A DNA stretch of 33,165 bases. It comes from an uncultured Clostridia bacterium. Its GTDB lineage: Bacteria > Bacillota > Clostridia > Oscillospirales > QAKW01. The notes under the pieces are model-generated. The model was not told the DNA's origin, ran no database searches, and saw only the letters and a list, made by a program, of their open reading frames with translations. The stretch covers positions 1 to 33,165 of the forward strand of contig CANQVN010000006.1 of assembly GCA_947627315.1 (NCBI GenBank). Reading direction: 5' to 3'. The translations under genes and the position numbers were made by a program. Below, piece by piece: positions 24,353 through 30,498 of the stretch. How positions within the stretch are numbered: position 1 is the first letter of the stretch; each line of letters starts with the position of its first letter.

Positions 24353-26182
24353 TTACTGACCGAACTTAACGCTGTTCTTGATATAGGCGTGGACACGGTT
24401 GGCACACTTGAGAGCCTCGGTTCTTACGTTGTAAGCCGCGTTGCCCTGCAAAGCCTTGGTAAAGTCGTCAATCCACGGATCCATACCGTCGAAGTTACAC
24501 ACGTTCTGGTCGAACGTGACGTTCTTCGTGACAAAGTCGAAGTACTGCTTTCTCCTCAGGTAGTCGTACTTGTAGTACTCAAAGGTGAACAGGTTGTCAA
24601 ACAGCGTCTCTGTAAATCTTGTAGCCCACAGCTCCATAAACTTCAGAGCATAGTCGACGTTCTTCTCGTTTGATGTCTTCTTGGGAAGCAGCATACCGAA
24701 ACCGTAGTACCAGCAGCCGTCTCTGCCGCTCTCGTTGGTCGACTTCGGATAAGGCACCCACATAATACGGATCTTCTTGGAATACTCGGTGTCGCGGTAT
24801 ACCTGAGTATACATGGTCGCGGACATCATTGTAGTACCCTGATAGAGACCGATGTGCGATTTCTCATCCCAGCCTGCCTGTACCTGCTTTGCAACGTCGC
24901 AGTAGAACTCCCACGCTTCAAGAACGCGGGCATCCTCCCAGCTGTCTATAACTGTAGGCACACTCGCATCCGGGTCGATTGCTACCGACTCGACGCCGTT
25001 GGTTATCGGCCATGTGAAGCGGTTGTTGCCGCGGAACGAGCACCATGCGAGCAGCTTTTCGCCGTTCTTATTGGTCTTGTCCATGTTGAGCATATATTTT
25101 TTGAAGGAATCCCAGTTCCACTTGCCGTTCTCCCACAGATAATGGGGATCGGAATAGCCCATCTCCTGGTTGAGCGTCTGGTTGTACCACAGTACGTCGA
25201 CAAGACCGATAGGCGCGATAAGACGCAGCGTGTTGCCCCATTTGCAGGTGTCCATCGTGTTCTTGCAGATGCCGGGGGACGAGCCGAGGTTGTTTATGTT
25301 CGTCTTGTCCGTAATCGAACGGGACAGACACAAAACGGAAGGCCAAACGTAGTGGTTGGTGTAGATAAGGTCGCAGGGCTTGCCCGCGTTCATATTCTGC
25401 ATAACCCACTCGAGGTTTGACATATGCTGTTTTACGGTGTACTTGATGTTAAGACCGATTTCGCTCTTGAGCTGCTTGAACCACGTCCACTCGTCGATAG
25501 TCTCGCCCTTTTCGTTGCGGTAAGACCACGCCGCAAAGTTATCGGACGTGCAGAAAGTGAGCGTTTTGCCCTTGAGGTCAGATACCTTTGTACCGGCGCG
25601 GACAAAGCCCGTGTCGTTGATATCAAACGAAGGCATCGCCTTTTTATTCTGCTGTCTGTCGCGGTTGATGAGCGGGTTCTGGTCAAAGTTGTACTTTGAC
25701 GCCTCGGTCGCACGACGCTCGGACTTTTCAAGACCCTGAAGCTCATCAGGAACAAAGTCGACCGTGTTCGTTATCGCCTCTTGGAAAACGCCGTCCTCGT
25801 TGACCTGCTTGTCAGAGTCGGTATGAGTGACGTTACGATCCTCGTCGACAACGGTACCGGTACCCTCGACCTGTTCGCCGCCGCCGGTAGAACTGGTGTT
25901 GCCTCCGGCGTTGCCGTTGGTGCCGCCGCCGCTCGGGTTTTTGCCGCTTGTGCTTGTGCCGCCGCTCGGCGTTTTGCCGTTCGAGGTGCTGCCGGTATTG
26001 CCGGTGGTGCCGTCGGTAGACGCACCATCGTCGCCGTCGCCGTTGCCCTCGGTGCTGCTGCCGTCCTCGCCCTCAATAGCCGCGCCCTCGTCATCGGACG
26101 GCGCCTTTTTACAGGAGACGGCAAGCGAAGCAAGCATGAGCACAATAAGCAGCAAGGCTATAATTCTGCTTACTTTTTTCAT
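24353..26182 (-). CDS. Extracellular solute-binding lipoprotein, orphan
   Basis: 609 residues. A lipoprotein signal ends in LAVSC with lipidated Cys24. A long Gly/Ser/Thr/Asp-rich linker (about 25-115) follows, then a substrate-binding fold of the ABC sugar/peptide family 1 type (VSDLKGKTLTFCTSDNFAAW, then KWNWDSFKKYMLNMDK and YPKSTNESGRDGCWYYGFG). It would sit on the outer face of the membrane and capture a sugar or oligosaccharide. No permease or ATPase gene is adjacent, so its transporter is elsewhere or it has another binding role. GGAGG precedes ATG 26182. Confidence 0.88.
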   Translation of the reverse strand: MKKVSRIIALLLIVLMLASLAVSCKKAPSDDEGAAIEGEDGSSTEGNGDGDDGASTDGTTGNTGSTSNGKTPSGGTSTSGKNPSGGGTNGNAGGNTSSTGGGEQVEGTGTVVDEDRNVTHTDSDKQVNEDGVFQEAITNTVDFVPDELQGLEKSERRATEASKYNFDQNPLINRDRQQNKKAMPSFDINDTGFVRAGTKVSDLKGKTLTFCTSDNFAAWSYRNEKGETIDEWTWFKQLKSEIGLNIKYTVKQHMSNLEWVMQNMNAGKPCDLIYTNHYVWPSVLCLSRSITDKTNINNLGSSPGICKNTMDTCKWGNTLRLIAPIGLVDVLWYNQTLNQEMGYSDPHYLWENGKWNWDSFKKYMLNMDKTNKNGEKLLAWCSFRGNNRFTWPITNGVESVAIDPDASVPTVIDSWEDARVLEAWEFYCDVAKQVQAGWDEKSHIGLYQGTTMMSATMYTQVYRDTEYSKKIRIMWVPYPKSTNESGRDGCWYYGFGMLLPKKTSNEKNVDYALKFMELWATRFTETLFDNLFTFEYYKYDYLRRKQYFDFVTKNVTFDQNVCNFDGMDPWIDDFTKALQGNAAYNVRTEALKCANRVHAYIKNSVKFGQ

Positions 26183-26486
26183 AGACTTTCCTCCACTTGT
26201 TGTTGTCTTTACCGTAAATAAAGACCTGTTAATTATGATTATACATAACTTTGCCGAGAGTTGTCAATAATTATTTTATAAATTTTTCACAATTTACAAC
26301 TTCGTAAAGTCATAGCGGCGGAAATCTCCGCCATTACATTACCATTTGAGTAAATCCTCCTTTCCGTCCGTCGTTTTCAACTATATATGTTTTAAATCAC
26401 CCAAAACGTTGCAAAATTTTATAAAAAATTTATTTTTGTTTAATATAACAAAAAGCACGGATGGAATTTATGCAAAATAACGGAAC
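26183..26486. other. AT-rich intergenic region before the lipoprotein gene
   Basis: 304 bp, much more AT-rich than the genes. It holds the lipoprotein promoter (26238-26267), a small hairpin (GGCGGA, AATC, TCCGCC at 26320-26335), and on the minus strand AAAGGAGGA followed 9 bases later by a three-codon frame (ATG GTA ATG stop). No longer gene or structured RNA was recognised. Confidence 0.6.
26238..26267 (-). promoter_or_regulatory. Promoter for the solute-binding protein gene
   Basis: On the minus strand TTGACA (26267-26262), 18-bp spacer, TATAAT (26243-26238). Both boxes are perfect; the start codon is 56 bp further. Confidence 0.8.
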
Positions 26487-26966
26487 TTACTTGTGATAGG
26501 TCTCGCCCGCGCGGATTTTATGGGCGCGGTAGAGCTGTTCGAGCAGTATAACGCGGAAAAGCTGATGCGGAAAGGTCATATCGGACAGCGAAAGGCGCAG
26601 GTCGCAGAAATCCTTGACCTTTTTACTCAGCCCGTAAGACGAGCCGATAAAAAACGCCGTCCCGCCTCGCCTAAGCGCGGCATTTTCCAGCAGGGCGGCA
26701 AAATTTTCCGAGCTTTGCCTTTTGCCCTCGACGCAAAGCGCGACGGCGTATGCCCCGGCGGGCGCGGCGCTTATCATCGCCTCCCCCTCCTTTTCAAGCG
26801 CGCGCTCGACGTCCGCCTGCCGCGGGTCGCGGGGCAGACGCGCCTCGTCCAGCTCTGTTATTTTCAGCCTGCAAAAGCGGGAAAGCCGCTTTTCATACTC
26901 ACGCGCCAGCTCGCGCAGCGCGCTCTCCTTGAGCGTGCCGACACAGATTATATCAATTTTTTCCAT
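26487..26966 (-). CDS. rlmH: 23S rRNA pseudouridine-1915 N3-methyltransferase
   Basis: 159 residues, the usual RlmH length, a SPOUT-fold enzyme acting on helix 69 of 23S rRNA in the assembled ribosome. Family blocks include LAREYEKRLSRFCRL, a glycine-rich SAM loop FFIGSSYGLS and the diagnostic C-terminus LEQLYRAHKIRAGETYHK. It overlaps the nudix gene by 14 bp, is the last gene of the XRE/ImmA run, and has no good ribosome binding site of its own, so it probably relies on coupling. Confidence 0.96.
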   Translation of the reverse strand: MEKIDIICVGTLKESALRELAREYEKRLSRFCRLKITELDEARLPRDPRQADVERALEKEGEAMISAAPAGAYAVALCVEGKRQSSENFAALLENAALRRGGTAFFIGSSYGLSKKVKDFCDLRLSLSDMTFPHQLFRVILLEQLYRAHKIRAGETYHK

Positions 26967-27495
26967 AAAGCAGCCTGTACGCTTTCAAAATCGCGATCTG
27001 CGTCTTGCAGTCGGTGATTTTTCCGTTCATAACGTCCTCCAGCGCACTTTCAAAGGGGATTTTCACCGCCTCCAAAAACTCGTCGTCGTCAAGGCTCCTC
27101 TCCGTTTCCGAAAGCCCGCGGGCAAGAAAAATATAGGTTTTCGCGGTGTTGTAGGCGGCGGATACGTAAAAAAAGCCGAGCGGAATAAGCTCGCGGGCGC
27201 GCAGACCCAGCTCCTCCGAAAGCTCACGCGCGGCGCCCTCGGCGGGGGTCTCCCCCTTTTCAATCCTGCCGGCGCAAATCTCCGTCAAAACGCCGTCCGC
27301 GCCGGGGCGGTACTGACGCACCAGCGTCACGTTTCCGTCATCGTCTATCGGCAAAATGCCCGCGCCGCCCGGGTGGATTATAAGCTCGCGCGCGGTGCGG
27401 CTGCCGTCCGGCAGCTCCACCTCGTCACGCACGATGTTAAGCACCCTGCCGTCAAACGCCTGATTTCTTGACAGCCTTTTTTCAATCAGATTCAT
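26953..27495 (-). CDS. NUDIX hydrolase, ADP-ribose pyrophosphatase-like
   Basis: 180 residues. The Nudix box GX5EX7REUXEEXGU is perfect at residues 76-98. Upstream blocks VTLVRQYRPGADGVLTEICAG resemble ADP-ribose pyrophosphatases (NudF type), which split ADP-ribose to AMP and ribose 5-phosphate. Ribosome binding site AAAGGAG precedes ATG 27495. It overlaps the ImmA-type gene by 14 bp and rlmH by 14 bp. Confidence 0.9.
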   Translation of the reverse strand: MNLIEKRLSRNQAFDGRVLNIVRDEVELPDGSRTARELIIHPGGAGILPIDDDGNVTLVRQYRPGADGVLTEICAGRIEKGETPAEGAARELSEELGLRARELIPLGFFYVSAAYNTAKTYIFLARGLSETERSLDDDEFLEAVKIPFESALEDVMNGKITDCKTQIAILKAYRLLYGKN

Positions 27496-27940
27496 TTATT
27501 ACTCCTTTCGTCTCGCTGTAATACTCAACGGCGCGGTGCATAAAGCTCTCGCTGACGCCGAAAAGCTCCGCAAGCTCGCCGTTTCCGTAAAACCCGGCGC
27601 GGTATGCCGCGATAAGCCGCCCGTACGGCACGCACTTTCTTATCGCCCACTCCTCCGCCCGCCGCTCGCACCGCGAGCGCAGCGAAAAAGGGGAATACTC
27701 GTTGTAAAACGCGCCGGTGCTGCAATGCCCCAGCTCGTGCGCCAGCATCGTCTTTTGCTCCGCCAGGCTGTGACGCTTGCTGCAATCCAGCCCGATGGTA
27801 CACCTCCCGCCGCTGTCCATCACCGACACCGCGCCGCACTCCGGCAGCGGAAAGTCGCACACCCGCACGTCCATGTCGCTTGCCAGCTTATACAGCCCGT
27901 CCAGCTCAGGAATTGTCTCTTGATTTGATAAATCTCGCAA
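27482..27940 (-). CDS. ImmA/IrrE-type metallopeptidase
   Basis: 152 residues with the zinc motif HELGH at 68-72 and a downstream RRAEEWAI segment typical of the ImmA/IrrE family. Such proteases cleave or inactivate a partner XRE repressor. The start is TTG 27940, chosen because GAGGTG lies 7 bp upstream and no ATG precedes the conserved part. It overlaps the XRE gene by 35 bp. Pairing with the XRE gene matches immR-immA of ICEBs1-like elements, but the following genes here are housekeeping. Confidence 0.87.
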   Translation of the reverse strand: MRDLSNQETIPELDGLYKLASDMDVRVCDFPLPECGAVSVMDSGGRCTIGLDCSKRHSLAEQKTMLAHELGHCSTGAFYNEYSPFSLRSRCERRAEEWAIRKCVPYGRLIAAYRAGFYGNGELAELFGVSESFMHRAVEYYSETKGVINESD

Positions 27941-28265
27941 ATTTTTTCACCTCGTCCAGCATCTCGTCCGAGATATCGCCCTGCCCGAAAAGCGCAAATT
28001 TGAGCGCCTCATCGTCCGTCGGCTCGCGCCTTCCCCGTCCGAGCTCAATGTCAACAAGCTCGCTTTCGGGAAGCCCCAGCGCCCCCGCGAGCTTGCGGAT
28101 TGTCGCGCCCGTCAGGTTGACCGCCCTGCCCGAACGCACGTCATAGCCCTTTTCGATGCTGTCGATATGCGTGTGGCTTATGCCGCACACCGCGGCAAAC
28201 TCCCGCAGCGACATACCCATCTCCTGCCTGCGCGCTCTGACGTATTCTCCTAATTTATTATCCAT
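27906..28265 (-). CDS. XRE-family repressor, ImmR-like
   Basis: 119 residues: a helix-turn-helix domain in the first 70 residues (LREFAAVCGISHTHIDSIEKG) and a C-terminal tail that would be the protease partner region (MLDEVKKFARFIKSRD). It probably represses its own promoter and the divergent one. The downstream overlapping ImmA-type gene suggests a proteolysis-controlled switch. It is the first gene of the four-gene run ending in rlmH. Confidence 0.87.
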   Translation of the reverse strand: MDNKLGEYVRARRQEMGMSLREFAAVCGISHTHIDSIEKGYDVRSGRAVNLTGATIRKLAGALGLPESELVDIELGRGRREPTDDEALKFALFGQGDISDEMLDEVKKFARFIKSRDNS

Positions 28266-28289
28266 AACGTTTCACTCCGTTCTGATTAC

Positions 28290-28318
28290 ATTGTAAGCTC
28301 AAAACAACAGCTTGTCAA
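28290..28318 (-). promoter_or_regulatory. Promoter for the XRE/ImmA/nudix/rlmH operon
   Basis: On the minus strand TTGACA (28318-28313), 17-bp spacer, TACAAT (28295-28290). The spacer contains an ACAACAG element (28304-28310, plus strand) that recurs near the divergent promoter. Confidence 0.75.
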
Positions 28319-28398
28319 GTTTATTTTTCGTTTTCGGGCAAAAATTTGTTGTTTATAGTTGACATATCCGTCTGACAGGTGTAAACTATATACAACAG
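28304..28398. promoter_or_regulatory. Three ACAACA/TGTTGT elements, candidate repressor half-sites
   Basis: ACAACAG at 28304-28310, TTGTTGT at 28346-28352 and ACAACAG at 28392-28398. They lie in the spacer of the leftward promoter, just before the -35 of the rightward promoter, and just after its -10. This is the placement expected for operators of a divergent switch. Confidence 0.45.
28359..28387 (+). promoter_or_regulatory. Divergent promoter for the zinc-ribbon gene
   Basis: TTGACA at 28359-28364, 17-bp spacer, TAAACT at 28382-28387. Confidence 0.65.
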
Positions 28399-28414
28399 AA
28401 GGGAGATGATAACC

Positions 28415-28861
28415 TTGGGTTACAGATGTCTGCATTGCGGAAACGACTTTGATGATGAGCGCGACTGCCCGCGCTGCGGCTGCGGGCAGATTGACAAGGT
28501 CGAGCGGCTGCGCGCGACAAAAAAACAGCTGAGGCAGTACCTCAGCTTGAAAAGGGAGCTGGAGCGGGAAAGCGAGAGGCTTTCGGCGATGGCGGCGCGG
28601 GGCGAGCAGGACGGCGAGCTTTACGAGCTTGTGGAAAACAACCGTATGAAATGCAGCGCGCAGCTTTTGAAAACAAAGCGGTTTATATATTCAATCGACG
28701 ACGCGATGCTGCGCGGGATATTCGACCTGCGCTACATACAGGGGCTCAAATGGGACGGGGTCGCCGCGCATATGGGCGGCTACTGCACAGGCGACTACGC
28801 GCGAATTCTTCACGACAGGTACCTTGCCCGGGTGCTAAAAGACGGGCAGGAGATTTTTTAA
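28415..28861 (+). CDS. Zinc-ribbon protein with phage regulator-like (DUF1492/ArpU-type) C-terminus
   Basis: 148 residues from TTG 28415, preferred because GGGAG at 28401-28405 touches the ATG at 28406 but is 9 bp from the TTG. An N-terminal CxxC pair (CLHC, then CPRCGC) forms a likely zinc ribbon. A helical middle (KKQLRQYLSLKRELERESER) follows. The C-terminus, FDLRYIQGLKWDGVAAHMG, resembles the sigma region 4-like helix-turn-helix of phage late regulators (ArpU/RinA/DUF1492 type). It is divergent from the ImmR-like repressor, so it could be the gene the repressor controls. Family assignment is by eye and moderate. Confidence 0.65.
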   Translation: MGYRCLHCGNDFDDERDCPRCGCGQIDKVERLRATKKQLRQYLSLKRELERESERLSAMAARGEQDGELYELVENNRMKCSAQLLKTKRFIYSIDDAMLRGIFDLRYIQGLKWDGVAAHMGGYCTGDYARILHDRYLARVLKDGQEIF

Positions 28862-29053
28862 CAAAAATCTACATATTATATATATGTCCGCGCCTTACTT
28901 TACATAATTTTAAAAATAATATTATGGAAAAAACAGTTATCAACATTTTGAACAGAGTTTTGAACATATCTCAACCCCTGTTGTTAACTACTCAATCGGG
29001 TGTTTCGGGCAAAAAAATCAAACCTCGGGAAATGAAATTCTGTTAAAAACTTT
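28862..29053. other. AT-rich intergenic region with repeats
   Basis: Holds a direct repeat TTTTGAACA (28946-28954, 28958-28966) flanked by a near-perfect inverted pair GTTATCAACA (28936-28945) and TGTTGTTAAC (28979-28988, one mismatch). GTTATCAACA is close to a DnaA box. A 40-codon frame at 28924-29046 has no ribosome binding site. No terminator was found for either converging gene. Confidence 0.5.
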
Positions 29054-30079
29054 TCAGGCTTTTGGTTTACATAATGCGTCTCTTATGTCCGCCGTGGCAA
29101 ACGCGTTTTGGTCGAGAGGTGCGACAAAGCCGGCGCGGTACTCGTAAAAGCCCTGCGCGCCGACCATAGCGGCGTTGTCGCCGCAAAGAGAGATATCGGG
29201 AAGGTAAAGGGAGCGCCCCTGCGGCAGGTTGTCGTACAGCTTTTGCCGCAGCATCGAGTTTGCGCAAACGCCGCCCGCGACGACAAGCTTTTTTTCGTTA
29301 AAATCGCGCGCCGCGGCGTAAAACTTGTCGCAAAGCGCGCCCGTCACAGCGTCGCTGTACGACGCGGCGACGTCGGCGGCATTAAAGTCCTGACCGCGCT
29401 GACGCATGGTGTGAACAAGGTTGATAAGCGCGGTTTTGACGCCGGAAAATGAAAAGTCGTATGGCGCGTCCTTAAAGCTTACCCGCGGAAACGCGAACGC
29501 TTTCGGGTCGCCTTTTTTTGACAGCGCGTCCATCGCGACGCCGCCCGGGTATGACAGACCAAGCGTGCGCGCGCCCTTGTCAAAAGCCTCGCCCGCCGCG
29601 TCGTCCCGCGTCATACCGATAAGCTCGTAATCGGTGTACCCGCGCACCCGCACGATGTGGGAATGCCCGCCCGATACCACCATCGCCAGAAACGGCGGGG
29701 TCAGGTCGCCGTGGCACAGGTAGTTTGCCGCGATGTGGGAGCGCAGGTGGTGGACGGGTACAAGCGGCAGCCCGTTTGAATAGGCAAAGCCCTTGGCGTA
29801 GTTTAACCCCACCAGCAGCGCGCCGATAAGCCCGGGCGCGGACGTCACGGCGACAGCGTCGATATCCTTTTCCGAAAGCCCGCTTTGCTCTATCGCCGCG
29901 CGGGTGAGCGGCGCGATTTTCTCGATGTGACAGCGCGAGGCTATCTCCGGCACCACCCCGCCGTAGACGCTGTGCAGGTCTATCTGCGAAAAAACGGCGT
30001 TTGACAGTATCTTCCGCCCGTCCCGCACGACGGCTGCCGCCGTCTCGTCGCAGGAGCTTTCAATTGCAAGTATGTTCAT
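29054..30079 (-). CDS. tsaD: tRNA N6-adenosine threonylcarbamoyltransferase
   Basis: 341 residues, normal for TsaD, which transfers the threonylcarbamoyl group to A37 of ANN-reading tRNAs. The N-terminal AIESSCDETAAAVV block and the metal-binding HHLRSHIAAN motif are present, with the late SLCGDNAAMV block. I chose ATG 30079 (MNILAIE) because GGAGGA is just upstream. It overlaps rimI by 4 bp. The partners tsaB and tsaE, often next to rimI in Firmicutes, are not in the window. Confidence 0.96.
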   Translation of the reverse strand: MNILAIESSCDETAAAVVRDGRKILSNAVFSQIDLHSVYGGVVPEIASRCHIEKIAPLTRAAIEQSGLSEKDIDAVAVTSAPGLIGALLVGLNYAKGFAYSNGLPLVPVHHLRSHIAANYLCHGDLTPPFLAMVVSGGHSHIVRVRGYTDYELIGMTRDDAAGEAFDKGARTLGLSYPGGVAMDALSKKGDPKAFAFPRVSFKDAPYDFSFSGVKTALINLVHTMRQRGQDFNAADVAASYSDAVTGALCDKFYAAARDFNEKKLVVAGGVCANSMLRQKLYDNLPQGRSLYLPDISLCGDNAAMVGAQGFYEYRAGFVAPLDQNAFATADIRDALCKPKA

Positions 30080-30498
30080 AAGTTCCTCCAAAACACCGCC
30101 GCGTCCTCGGCGGGATTGCTGTAGTAGCGGCGGCGGGTCGCTATTTTTTCAAAACCCGCGCGCTCATAAAGCGAAATCGCGGCTTTGTTCGACGCCCGCA
30201 CCTCCAGCATCAGGCGCGAAATCCCGCGGCTTTTGCAAAGGTCTGCGGCATAGCTTAAAAGCGCCGTTCCCACGCCCTGCCGGCGCATATTCCCGCAAAC
30301 GGCGATATCCGCAATATCCGCCGTATCGCCGCCGAAAATAAGTATCAAAATGGCGCAGACGCGCTCTTTTTTAACGCAAAAAAGCTCCGCCGCCGGGTTT
30401 TCAAGATATTCTTTAAGCTCCCTTTTGCCGTCCCTGACGCAGAGCGACAAAAGCCTTGCGGCGTCTTCGTCGAAAGCGGAAAGCGGCTCTATTTGCAT
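30076..30498 (-). CDS. rimI: Ribosomal-protein-alanine N-acetyltransferase RimI-like
   Basis: 140 residues with a GNAT fold. The acetyl-CoA loop is GNMRRQGVGTALL, and the C-terminal LYERAGFEKIATRRRYY is typical of RimI. The family acetylates the N-terminus of ribosomal protein S18. ATG 30498 is chosen because GAAGGA is about 10 bp upstream; nearer starts at 30507 and 30519 are too close to it. It overlaps polA by 10 bp and tsaD by 4 bp. Confidence 0.9.
   Translation of the reverse strand: MQIEPLSAFDEDAARLLSLCVRDGKRELKEYLENPAAELFCVKKERVCAILILIFGGDTADIADIAVCGNMRRQGVGTALLSYAADLCKSRGISRLMLEVRASNKAAISLYERAGFEKIATRRRYYSNPAEDAAVFWRNL

Noticed and set aside
28924-29046. 40-codon frame starting MEKTVINILNRVLN
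   Set aside because: No ribosome binding site and the region is AT-rich with repeats; composition does not look like the neighbouring genes.
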